A stretch of 11,151 nucleotides of DNA from Flavobacteriales bacterium (GTDB lineage: Bacteria > Bacteroidota > Bacteroidia > Flavobacteriales > Flavobacteriaceae), in contig JALSTJ010000223.1 in assembly GCA_026983815.1 (NCBI GenBank), positions 1 to 11,151 on the forward strand, written 5' to 3'. Below, piece after piece: positions 1-6,748 of the stretch (positions are counted from its first letter, which is position 1; each line of letters starts with the position of its first letter). A program made the position numbers and the translations under genes. Under the pieces are notes generated by a model, which was not told the origin of the DNA, did no database searches, and worked only from the letters and a program-made list of their open reading frames with translations.

Positions 1-1
1 A

Positions 2-1288
2 ATTATCTTAAATGTTATTCCTCTAGCTACCCTTTTAGCCGGTATCATGACTTATGGAAGTCTATCGGAAAAATCCGAATTTACCGCAATGAAATCCATG
101 GGTATTTCTTTGATAAAATCTATGAGATATACCTTGATTTTTATTGTCTTAATAGCCATTGGCTCCTTTATTTTTGCCAATACCGTTGTTCCGTATGGCA
201 ATTATAAGTTTAGTAACCTGCGTAGAAAAATTGGATTAAAAAAACCCAGCGTGGCAATAAAACAAGGAGTATTTAACGATATGCAAAATTTTAATATCTA
301 TGTAAGAGAAAAATATGGAAAAGAAAAAAATAAATTAAAAGAAATTGTTATTCATCAGAAAGTCAATGGAATACCCGAAAAGACAATTGTTGCCAAAGAA
401 GGAATTTTCAGAAGTGATTCTATAAATCAACTGGTTCAGTTGGAATTGCAAAACGGATATTTTTATGAAGAGATGAGCCGTCAAGAAAAAAATTCTAAAC
501 GGAGAAAAGAAAGTCCCGCAATGAAAACCCATTTCAAGAAACATATTATCAATATTGATGTTTCATCATTAAATAATGTAGATTTTAACAAAACATCCGG
601 TTCTGGAAATCCAAAACTAAATTTTATTGAAATCAAACGAAAGATTGATACCCTTGATAGAAAACTTCAAACAACAAAAAAATCTATAACAAAAGAAATT
701 CTTTTGCGTAATTCCATAAAAAATTATCCCAAAATAGTCAAAAACTTCAAAAATTTTACAACATTAAAAGAATTATTACAAGATACCTCGGTTGTTTCAA
801 AAGCAGATCTTAATGAAATATATAGCAGAGCGTCAAATAAAGCTGAAACCATGAAAATGTTTGCCGAACGAAAAATATCACAATTGGAACGTCAGCATCA
901 TAAAAAAAATCGATATGTTTTAGCATTTTTTGATAAATTTTCATTTCCTGTTTCCATTCTTATCATGTTTTTTGTTGGAATTCCTTTAGGAGCTATTATT
1001 AAAAAAGGGGGATATTCATATTCCATAGTCGTAGGTATTGTTATCTTTTTAATTTATTATATGCTCAATATGTTTGGAAAAAATTCCGGCGAAGAAGGAA
1101 AAATTCCTGCCGCATTGGCTCCTTGGCTTTCCACGCTTGTATTGCTTCCTTTGGGAATATATCTCACGGTTAAAGCCAATAAAGATGGAGAATTCAAAGC
1201 AATCAACAATTTAATATTATGGATAAAAGAAAATTTAGTCAATAAATATATCAATCCAAAGAAAAATGCAAATTTCAAAACAAATTAA
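2..1288 (+). CDS. LptF/LptG family permease of the LPS export complex (5' end outside window)
   Basis: This is the C-terminal part of a YjgP/YjgQ (LptF/LptG) inner-membrane permease. With the LptB ATPase it extracts lipopolysaccharide from the inner membrane towards the periplasmic bridge. The frame is open from base 2, and the codons before the first ATG (47) encode family-typical sequence (IPLATLLAGIMTYGSLSE, then ELTA-like EFTAMKSMGIS). The gene therefore starts upstream and the ATG at 47 is internal. Of 428 visible residues, the first ~70 cover the end of one membrane span, a cytoplasmic coupling loop and a second span (YTLIFIVLIAIGSFIFA). A large periplasmic part with a Lys-rich helical stretch follows, then three C-terminal spans (FPVSILIMFFVGIPLGAII, a span near 1021-1080, and WLSTLVLLPLGIYLTV). 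This long form with a helical insert fits Bacteroidota homologues. Whether it is LptF or LptG cannot be decided here. A lipoprotein gene follows after 76 nt on the same strand. Confidence 0.9.
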   Translation: MILNVIPLATLLAGIMTYGSLSEKSEFTAMKSMGISLIKSMRYTLIFIVLIAIGSFIFANTVVPYGNYKFSNLRRKIGLKKPSVAIKQGVFNDMQNFNIYVREKYGKEKNKLKEIVIHQKVNGIPEKTIVAKEGIFRSDSINQLVQLELQNGYFYEEMSRQEKNSKRRKESPAMKTHFKKHIINIDVSSLNNVDFNKTSGSGNPKLNFIEIKRKIDTLDRKLQTTKKSITKEILLRNSIKNYPKIVKNFKNFTTLKELLQDTSVVSKADLNEIYSRASNKAETMKMFAERKISQLERQHHKKNRYVLAFFDKFSFPVSILIMFFVGIPLGAIIKKGGYSYSIVVGIVIFLIYYMLNMFGKNSGEEGKIPAALAPWLSTLVLLPLGIYLTVKANKDGEFKAINNLILWIKENLVNKYINPKKNANFKTN

Positions 1289-1364
1289 GCGTTAATTTTT
1301 CTATAAAGAATTTTTTTAAATGATTTTAAATCCTGAAATTTGTCAAAAATTTTGAAATTTGAGT

Positions 1365-2612
1365 ATGTTTTTCCGAAAAATTTTATTTCCGATATATCTT
1401 TTGCTTCTTATCTCCTGCAGTTCGAATGAGAAAAAGGAAATAGCCAAGTCAAATCCGTCAAAAACCCAACCGGAAATTATAAAAAAAATATTTGGCTATC
1501 CCGAAAAAGAATATATTATTCATCAAGATACCATCCGACAAAATCAAACCTTTGGAGATATACTATTTAGCCATCACCTCACCTATCCTAAAATTTATCA
1601 ATTGGCTACAAAAATTAAGAACAGATTTAACATCAAACAACTAAAAACGGGGAAAACTTATACTATTTTAAGCAAAAAGGATAGTTTGGATAGTTTACCT
1701 CGCCCTAGAGTTTTTATTTATCAACCCGATAATTTACATTATACAATTATAGATTTTCAAAGCAATGATACCATTCGGGTTCAAAATAAAACAAAACCCA
1801 TAAAAACTGTTCGAAAAAGTGCTTATGTAACAATCAATCATTCGCTTTATCAAGATATGACCGAACAAAATTTGAGTCCCAAATTAGCTATGGAATTGAG
1901 TAATATTTATGCATGGACTGTAGATTTTTTTCACTTGAATAAAGGAGATGAGTTTAAAGTAATCTATGATGATATTTATGTTGATGATAGTGTCTATAAC
2001 GGAATTGGAAACATATACGCAGCACTTTTCAAATATGGAGGAAAAGATTTTTATGCCTTTCGTTATCCTTCAGATTCTATTGAAGATAACTACGATTATT
2101 TCGATGAAAAAGGCAGGACTTTACGCAAACAATTTCTAAAAGCACCTTTAAAATTCGGACATATCAGCTCCCGATACAATCTTCATAGATTTATCAAATA
2201 TTATGGTAGGGTAAAGCCCCATTTGGGAACCGATTTTGCCGCGCCTATTGGTACCCCAATTATGGCTACTGCAAATGGAGTGGTGATAAAAAAAGGGTAT
2301 ACTTCCGGCAATGGAAATTATATCAAAATCAAACATAATGCAACCTATTCCACTCAATACTTACATATGAGCAAATTTGCCAAAGGTATTCATGTCGGAA
2401 GCGTTGTGAAACAAGGAGAAATTATTGGTTATGTTGGAATGACCGGGCATGCATCCGGACCTCATGTGTGTTATAGATTTTGGAAAAATGGCAAACAAGT
2501 GGATGCCTTAAAAGAAAAAATGCCTCCTGCCAAACCCATTGACAGCATGAAGATAAAAAAATATTTATCAGATATACAAAATCTTAAAAATGAACTGGAT
2601 AGCATTCAATAA
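1365..2612 (+). CDS. M23 (LytM/MepM-like) murein peptidase lipoprotein with an HxC variant of the HxH motif
   Basis: Predicted peptidoglycan endopeptidase or remodelling factor anchored as a lipoprotein. I chose the ATG at 1365 (415 aa); an in-frame TTG at 1359 adds only two residues. The signal peptide ends in a lipobox, LISC, with Cys18 as the lipidated residue. Residues ~50-105 resemble an OapA/LysM-like domain (GDILF...LKTGKTYTIL). Residues ~150-270 match the middle domain of MepM/YebA/Csd3 proteins (AWTVDFFHLNKGDEF, then FLKAPLKFGHISSRY). The M23 domain occupies ~275-385, with HLGTD giving zinc ligands His286 and Asp290, and YLHMS giving catalytic-type His334. The last motif is GPHVCYRFW: His367 is kept, but the usual second His (zinc ligand) is Cys369, codon TGT at 2469-2471. 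My recollection is that Bacteroidota homologues share this HVC form, but I could not check it. The tail of the gene overlaps the next gene by 23 bp. Confidence 0.9.
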   Translation: MFFRKILFPIYLLLLISCSSNEKKEIAKSNPSKTQPEIIKKIFGYPEKEYIIHQDTIRQNQTFGDILFSHHLTYPKIYQLATKIKNRFNIKQLKTGKTYTILSKKDSLDSLPRPRVFIYQPDNLHYTIIDFQSNDTIRVQNKTKPIKTVRKSAYVTINHSLYQDMTEQNLSPKLAMELSNIYAWTVDFFHLNKGDEFKVIYDDIYVDDSVYNGIGNIYAALFKYGGKDFYAFRYPSDSIEDNYDYFDEKGRTLRKQFLKAPLKFGHISSRYNLHRFIKYYGRVKPHLGTDFAAPIGTPIMATANGVVIKKGYTSGNGNYIKIKHNATYSTQYLHMSKFAKGIHVGSVVKQGEIIGYVGMTGHASGPHVCYRFWKNGKQVDALKEKMPPAKPIDSMKIKKYLSDIQNLKNELDSIQ

Positions 2613-3117
2613 AAAGGCAAATAATATTAGTTTTTCTGCAATATTCTTTATATTTCTTTTGGGAATTTCATGTTCATCTGCTCCCTCAGGAAAGGATAAA
2701 AATATCAATAAGGAAATACATTTTAGAAAAGATGGAACCTTATTTATCCAAGATAAAAATAAAGAAATAGCCAAGTTTGATATTGAAATTGCAGATGATG
2801 AATATGAACGTGAAACCGGTTTAATGTATAGAAAAAACATGAAAGATCACCAAGCGATGTTATTCATTTTTAATGATGAAAATCCTAGATATTTTTATAT
2901 GAAAAATACATATATTCCTTTAGATATCATTTTTATAGATAGAAATAATAAAATTGTTCATATTGCAAAAAATGCAAAGCCCTTGGATGAAACCACTTTA
3001 GCTTCTAGATCTCCTGCTCAATATGTATTAGAAATAAAAGCCGGCTTGTCCGATGATTGGGGAATTACTCCCGGAATGAAAGTTCAATGGAATTCTATGA
3101 TTAAACCTCAGGATTGA
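2590..3117 (+). CDS. DUF192 family lipoprotein
   Basis: A 175-aa protein with an N-terminal lipoprotein signal (hydrophobic ~14-27, lipobox LGISC, Cys28) and a DUF192 domain over ~62-167. Family hallmarks are visible: ETGLMYRKNM, AMLFIF, YMKNTYIPLDIIFID, then AQYVLEIKAG followed by GITPGMKV. DUF192 is a small conserved domain with no settled biochemical role; members are usually periplasmic or lipid-anchored. The ATG at 2590 lies inside the end of the M23 gene (23-bp overlap). No later in-frame ATG precedes the signal peptide, so the overlap looks real and suggests translational coupling. The 3' end overlaps the convergent regulator gene by 17 bp. Both lipoproteins probably act in the same envelope compartment, but a functional link is inference. 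Confidence 0.88.
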   Translation: MNWIAFNKKANNISFSAIFFIFLLGISCSSAPSGKDKNINKEIHFRKDGTLFIQDKNKEIAKFDIEIADDEYERETGLMYRKNMKDHQAMLFIFNDENPRYFYMKNTYIPLDIIFIDRNNKIVHIAKNAKPLDETTLASRSPAQYVLEIKAGLSDDWGITPGMKVQWNSMIKPQD

Positions 3118-3769
3118 TACCAAATCCAATACCTTTTTTGGTAATAACCAAATTCTTTCCGATTTTTTTTCTTAAATTGTTCATATGAACATCCAAGGTT
3201 CTGTCTCCTACAATAATATGATCGCCCCAAATAGTTTTATAGATTTCCTTTCTGGTAAAAATTTTGGATTTATCGCTGACCAATAGATTTAGCAACTCAT
3301 ATTCTATTCGGGTAAGTTCCAAATCTTTTCCTTTTTTAGAAACTTTGTTTTTTTTGGGATTAATTACAATTGAACCCAATTTTATTTTTTTGGATTTTTT
3401 TTCTATCTGCGATTTATTTTTCTTTAGAAAAGTCTCAAGTTTGGACAAAATAATATCTTTTTCCCAATCAATTCCCAAAAAATCATCCAAACCGACTTTA
3501 AAAGCCGGAACTATATATGAAGATTTGATTTCAGAATATATCCAAACATTCATTTTAGAACCATATGAACTGTGTTTAATAAAATCAATCCAATTGAGCA
3601 TTTTTTCATCTTTATAATATATGATAATCAAACTGATTTTGTCTCTTTTAAGTAAATTTTTGGTAACTTTTTTTGTTTTCTCAAAAATGATAAAATAATT
3701 TTCCAATTTTTCCTGAAATAATTTTTGTGATTTTTTATTAAATCCTAAAGCCAAAATTGTTTGTTTCAT
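3101..3769 (-). CDS. OmpR/PhoB-type transcription regulator with a degenerate receiver domain
   Basis: A 222-aa DNA-binding protein. Residues ~130-219 form an OmpR-type winged helix: LELTRIEYELLNLL, FTRKEIYKTIWG, DRTLDVHMNNLRKKIG and the wing ITKKGIGFGI. Residues 1-115 fit the receiver fold in length and hydrophobic pattern, including GLDDFL (93-98) where receivers have GADDYL. The phosphorylation chemistry is missing. The acidic pair after beta-1 reads LGFN, the phospho-acceptor position in LIIIYY aligns with Tyr51, and the conserved Lys before Pro aligns with Ile100. Phosphorylation-independent control is therefore likely. No histidine kinase gene is adjacent. A TACTTTTG box lies 20 nt upstream of the start. 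The stop end overlaps the DUF192 gene by 17 bp, so the two convergent transcripts share sequence. Targets are unknown. Confidence 0.87.
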   Translation of the reverse strand: MKQTILALGFNKKSQKLFQEKLENYFIIFEKTKKVTKNLLKRDKISLIIIYYKDEKMLNWIDFIKHSSYGSKMNVWIYSEIKSSYIVPAFKVGLDDFLGIDWEKDIILSKLETFLKKNKSQIEKKSKKIKLGSIVINPKKNKVSKKGKDLELTRIEYELLNLLVSDKSKIFTRKEIYKTIWGDHIIVGDRTLDVHMNNLRKKIGKNLVITKKGIGFGINPEV

Positions 3770-3789
3770 AGTATTATTGCATTATTATA

Positions 3790-3797
3790 CAAAAGTA
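3790..3797 (-). promoter_or_regulatory. Bacteroidota -7 promoter box (TACTTTTG) of the orphan regulator
   Basis: Read on the minus strand this is TACTTTTG, an exact match to the Bacteroidota primary-sigma -7 consensus TAnnTTTG. It lies 20 nt before the ATG at 3769, which would leave a leader of about 15 nt. I see no clear -33 TTTG at the expected spacing, so the call rests on the -7 box and its position. Confidence 0.5.
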
Positions 3798-3848
3798 AAT
3801 TAAATTTTTTAAATCCATAAAATCATGATAAGTTTTTTAATTAAATCC

Positions 3849-3880
3849 AAAAAAAACACCGTCATTGAAACGGCGTTTTT
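3849..3880 (-). terminator. Intrinsic terminator of the secreted-protein operon
   Basis: On the minus strand an 11-bp stem forms between 3880-3870 and 3862-3852, with a 7-nt loop (3869-3863) and one G-U wobble (core ACGCCGT/ACGGTGT). A run of eight U residues follows (forward A tract 3849-3856). Read on the plus strand the wobble becomes an A-C mismatch, so it serves the minus strand. It sits 42 nt beyond the stop of the small T9SS gene (3923) and before the regulator promoter, separating the two transcription units. Confidence 0.85.
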
Positions 3881-3922
3881 AAATTTAGATTTAGGATTAA
3901 CAAGACAAATTTATAAAAAGAT

Positions 3923-4405
3923 TTATAATTTTTGTAATTTAATAGTTGCTGCTCTTTTGTTTTTTCTATCCACAACCGAAAGCAAATAATAACCTGTTGG
4001 AAATTGACTCAGATAATATCGTGCATGATCACTACCTTCAATGATTTTGAACATCATCAATTTTCCTGTCAAATCATAAAGCGATATTTCATAGTCTCCA
4101 ACATCAGGAGTTTGAACTTTCAATAGATCTTTTACAGGATTGGGATAAACTTTTAAATTTTCTAAGCGAGTATAATCCTCAATTCCCAAAAGCGCTGCAA
4201 AATCCGGACCTATAAATCCTTCCGATAGATGCATGTTTCCTTGGTCAGCTTCCTTAATGCCGATCTCTCCCATGGCATAAACCATATAGAGATTCCCCGA
4301 TGTTGCCGAACCGCCTCCTGCCGACAAACTACTTTTCCTTAGCGTAGTTTGTCCGTAACCGGTTACAAACAACAATATAGTTAGTATGATTAAATATTTT
4401 TTCAT
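3923..4405 (-). CDS. Small secreted protein with a C-terminal T9SS type A sorting domain
   Basis: A 160-aa exported protein. The signal peptide covers ~1-19 (MKKYLIILTILLFVTGYGQ). A short mature region (20-80) contains SLSAGGGSATSGNLYMVYAMGEIG and SEGFIGP. This resembles the N-terminal part of many small Bacteroidota T9SS proteins of the SSGG...YxVGQ...GVQQP type. Residues ~83-160 form a type A sorting domain: VYPNPVKDLLKV, YEISLYDLTGKLM, then FPTGYYLLSVVD and a basic end KRAATIKLQKL. It should cross the outer membrane by type IX secretion and be surface-attached or released. It starts 7 nt after the stop of the fibre-like gene and is followed by a strong terminator, so the two form a two-gene operon. 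With so little mature sequence outside the sorting domain, a role as partner or anchor for its neighbour is plausible but is inference. Confidence 0.85.
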   Translation of the reverse strand: MKKYLIILTILLFVTGYGQTTLRKSSLSAGGGSATSGNLYMVYAMGEIGIKEADQGNMHLSEGFIGPDFAALLGIEDYTRLENLKVYPNPVKDLLKVQTPDVGDYEISLYDLTGKLMMFKIIEGSDHARYYLSQFPTGYYLLSVVDRKNKRAATIKLQKL

Positions 4406-4412
4406 AGTTTTT

Positions 4413-5336
4413 TTATTTTTTGAATACTACAAATCGAACACTTGTATCCGCATAATCGTTTGCAGAAACATCTCTAACAAATATTGTAAAATTGTTATTA
4501 CCTTGGTCAATACCTATATTATTATAACTACCTTGAGCTGTTGCCACAACAATGTATTTATCATAACTTCCCGGGGAATTGGTAAAAGTTACTACATAGT
4601 GCCCGGTTGAAGTTCTTGATACTGTAAAACCAGCTGAACTAGCATTAGTTTTAATATTTCCGTTGGAATCAAAATATCCATAAATATAAGCTTTCATATC
4701 TGCAGAACCGCTATCAATACCGTGCAATTCGCCTTTGGTAGTAATATCTCCATTATGATCTACTCTAAAAACACCAAAATTTGATCCTAGATTACATTCA
4801 ATAAACTGGGCTGTTCCACTAGATGGTGCTGCATTCATTTCCAAGTCCAAAACATCATCTCCACTACTGGGATTTGATTGTTTAAATCTAACTGTTTCAG
4901 AAGAATTAGGACTATCACCAACTCCTAATTGCTTTAATTGTCCCACATTTTCTGCTAATTTGGCATAAGGCACACGTTTAAAGTATTCATTGTTAACCAA
5001 AGTAGTATAACCACTGCCGGAATCTACTTCCACTTTGTATTTCATGGTGGTATTATTCCAATCTACCAAATCAAAAGAAGCAACACCCCCGTTACGTGTT
5101 CCTTCACCTATTACAATAGAAAAAATTCCATTGGCATCCGTGTGAACATTGGAATGTATTTCTCTCCATTTTAAAGATGAACCTTTAAAGATACTAACTT
5201 TTACAGATATCAATTGATTGGCAACCGGAGTGCCATTGTTTGCTAATAAAGCTTTAAAATTAAAGCCTGCTGCTGTTTGCGCTTGCATCAATAAGCCTGT
5301 TATCAATGCAATGAATAATAAAATTGTTTTTTTCAT
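4413..5336 (-). CDS. Exported beta-rich, tail-fibre-like protein of unknown function
   Basis: A 307-aa exported protein. The signal peptide is ~1-20 (ending MQAQ). Residues ~24-128 form a domain common in Bacteroidota surface proteins: FNFKALLANNGTPVANQLIS, HTDANGIFSIVIGEG, and the closing YFKRVPYAKLAENV. Residues ~170-205 (FGVFRVDHNGDITTKGELHG) and ~211-307 (GSADMKAYIYGYF, GFTVSRTSTGHYVVTF, ending RFVVFKK) resemble repeat-type and tip-like modules of phage tail fibres and bacterial adhesins. No T9SS sorting domain is recognisable at its C terminus, although the next gene, 7 nt downstream, carries one. A TATATTTG -7 box lies 29 nt upstream of the start. Export to the periplasm is supported; surface display would need the partner or another route. 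The specific function is unknown. Confidence 0.82.
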   Translation of the reverse strand: MKKTILLFIALITGLLMQAQTAAGFNFKALLANNGTPVANQLISVKVSIFKGSSLKWREIHSNVHTDANGIFSIVIGEGTRNGGVASFDLVDWNNTTMKYKVEVDSGSGYTTLVNNEYFKRVPYAKLAENVGQLKQLGVGDSPNSSETVRFKQSNPSSGDDVLDLEMNAAPSSGTAQFIECNLGSNFGVFRVDHNGDITTKGELHGIDSGSADMKAYIYGYFDSNGNIKTNASSAGFTVSRTSTGHYVVTFTNSPGSYDKYIVVATAQGSYNNIGIDQGNNNFTIFVRDVSANDYADTSVRFVVFKK

Positions 5337-5365
5337 AATGATTTGTTTTTAAATGATTTACAAAA

Positions 5366-5373
5366 CAAATATA
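5366..5373 (-). promoter_or_regulatory. Bacteroidota -7 promoter box (TATATTTG) of the secreted-protein operon
   Basis: On the minus strand the bases read TATATTTG, an exact TAnnTTTG match, 29 nt upstream of the ATG at 5336 in an AT-rich 131-bp spacer. A -33 TTTG at normal spacing is not evident. The leader would be roughly 23 nt. Confidence 0.5.
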
Positions 5374-5467
5374 CATTACAAAATATTTTTTTTGTAGAAG
5401 AATAAATTATCTTAATAGCTCAGTTTATAAAGTGTAAATTTGAATTTATAAATGGAGCGTTATAAAA

Positions 5468-5959
5468 TCATCTTTTCCATTCTATAACTTTTAAATTCCG
5501 TATTTCAGCATTATCAATATCAAACAAAAGAAGTGTTCTCAATTTATGAAATCCCGATTTACCGACAGCTCCCGGGTTCATATGAAGTAAATTGTATTTT
5601 TTATCAAACATTACTTTCAGAATATGAGAATGCCCGCTGATAAAAAGCCCGGGGTGATATTTTTTTAATAAAGCGGGGATATTTTTGGCATATCTGCCCG
5701 GATATCCGCCAATATGAGTCATCAAGACTTTTAGACCTTCTATTTCAAAAAAATTATTTTCCGGAAATTCAGCCCTGGCTTTACCACCGTCAATATTACC
5801 GTAAACCGCTCGTAGAGGTTTCAGTTTTTTAATGGTATCGGTTACGGAAATATCGCCAATATCTCCGGCATGCCAAACCTCATCCACTTGATTGATATAT
5901 TTGAGGATATCATCATCTAAATAACCATGGGTATCGGACAATAAAAGAATTTTTTTCAT
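5468..5959 (-). CDS. YfcE/MJ0936-family metallophosphoesterase
   Basis: A 163-aa cytoplasmic calcineurin-like phosphoesterase. All dinuclear-metal motifs are present: SDTHG (Asp9, His11), GDIGD (Asp33), YGNID (Asn55), THIGG (His82) and GHSHI (His110, His112), followed by MNPGAVGKSG. Family members hydrolyse phosphodiesters with Mn2+ or similar metals in vitro. The physiological substrate is usually unclear and cannot be read from sequence. The length is normal for the compact family. It is transcribed divergently from truA across a 33-bp spacer, with its own TATTTTTG box. No terminator is obvious in the 131 bp before the next minus-strand gene, so read-through is possible. Confidence 0.93.
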   Translation of the reverse strand: MKKILLLSDTHGYLDDDILKYINQVDEVWHAGDIGDISVTDTIKKLKPLRAVYGNIDGGKARAEFPENNFFEIEGLKVLMTHIGGYPGRYAKNIPALLKKYHPGLFISGHSHILKVMFDKKYNLLHMNPGAVGKSGFHKLRTLLLFDIDNAEIRNLKVIEWKR

Positions 5960-5967
5960 TAGCTTTG
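5960..5967 (+). promoter_or_regulatory. -7 promoter box (TAGCTTTG) of truA
   Basis: An exact TAnnTTTG match on the plus strand, starting one base after the divergent phosphoesterase start codon. A transcript would begin near 5972-5975, leaving about 20 nt before the TTG start of truA. No good -33 TTTG is seen; that region lies inside the neighbouring gene. Confidence 0.5.
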
Positions 5968-5977
5968 TATTTTACTA

Positions 5978-5985
5978 CAAAAATA
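5978..5985 (-). promoter_or_regulatory. -7 promoter box (TATTTTTG) of the YfcE-like gene
   Basis: On the minus strand the bases read TATTTTTG, an exact TAnnTTTG match 18 nt upstream of the ATG at 5959. It faces the truA box only 10 bp away, so RNA polymerases bound at the two promoters would collide or exclude one another. Confidence 0.5.
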
Positions 5986-5992
5986 CAATGAA

Positions 5993-6748
5993 TTGCGTTA
6001 CTTTTTAGAATTGGCATATAAAGGAACTGATTTTCACGGCTGGCAAGAGCAACCCAATGCCGTAAGTGTGCAAAATACAATTGAAAATGCACTGAGTTTA
6101 TTGCTCAAAAAACCTACTAAAATCACCGGTGCCGGAAGAACGGATGCCGGTGTTCATGCCAAACAAATGTTCGCCCATTTTGATTCCGAGCCAATCGTGG
6201 ATTTAATGGAACTGAAAAGACGATTAAATTCTTTTTTGAATGCGGATATCGTTATACATAATATATATAATGTAACCCACCAAGCTCATGCACGTTTTGA
6301 TGCCATTTCCAGAAGTTATGAATATCATATCCATAAAGAGAAAAATCCTTTTCTACAAGACTTATCTTGGTATTTCTCACTTCCTGTGGATGTGGACACT
6401 ATGAACAAAGCCGCTCAAAGCTTGTTGTTTTTTAAGGATTTTAAAAGTTTTTCAAAATCAAAAACCGATGTTAAAACATATAACTGTAAAATTGAAAAAG
6501 CTTATTGGAAAAAAACAGATAAGCAATTAATTTTTCATATAACTGCCGACCGTTTTCTAAGAAATATGGTGCGTGCAATTGTCGGGACTTTAATCGATGT
6601 AGGATTGGGAAAAATAAGCCATGATAAATTTATAGAAATCATAGAATCAAAAGACAGAACAAAAGCAGGATTCTCAGTCCCAGCCAAAGGATTGTATTTA
6701 ACTCGAATAATTTATCCACAAAAAATATTTATCAATGGAAATACTTAG
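5993..6748 (+). CDS. truA: tRNA pseudouridine(38-40) synthase TruA, TTG start
   Basis: A 251-aa enzyme that isomerises uridines 38-40 in the tRNA anticodon arm. It shows MRYFLELAYKGTDFHGWQ at the N terminus and the catalytic motif GAGRTDAGVHA with Asp51. HARFDAISRSYEYHI (99-113), ADRFLRNMVR (185-194) and AGFSVPAKGLYL (225-236) follow. Length is normal. The start is TTG at 5993. It places Met-Arg-Tyr exactly where homologues begin, and the frame upstream has no ATG before a stop at 5960-5962. An ATG at 5988 is out of frame and opens only a 6-codon reading frame. The stop codon lies inside a small membrane-protein ORF on the same strand (14-bp overlap). Confidence 0.95.
   Translation: MRYFLELAYKGTDFHGWQEQPNAVSVQNTIENALSLLLKKPTKITGAGRTDAGVHAKQMFAHFDSEPIVDLMELKRRLNSFLNADIVIHNIYNVTHQAHARFDAISRSYEYHIHKEKNPFLQDLSWYFSLPVDVDTMNKAAQSLLFFKDFKSFSKSKTDVKTYNCKIEKAYWKKTDKQLIFHITADRFLRNMVRAIVGTLIDVGLGKISHDKFIEIIESKDRTKAGFSVPAKGLYLTRIIYPQKIFINGNT

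Noticed and set aside
47..49. ATG at 47 as the start of the LptF/LptG gene
   Set aside because: The frame is open to the window edge and the 15 codons before this ATG encode conserved family sequence, so the ATG is an internal Met.
1335..1361. Direct repeat GAAATTTG (1335-1342 and 1354-1361), resembling -33/-7 TTTG spacing
   Set aside because: The second copy ends 3 nt before the start codon, so a transcript from it would begin at or after the ATG. It also lacks the TA of the -7 box and is probably chance in AT-rich sequence.
1359..1364. TTG at 1359 as the start of the M23 lipoprotein gene
   Set aside because: An ATG two codons later gives an equally good signal peptide; TTG is not needed.
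3264..3617. Plus-strand open frame of 117 codons
   Set aside because: It lies entirely opposite the well-supported winged-helix regulator gene, has no recognisable domain, and its composition reflects the antisense of a Lys/Ile-rich protein.
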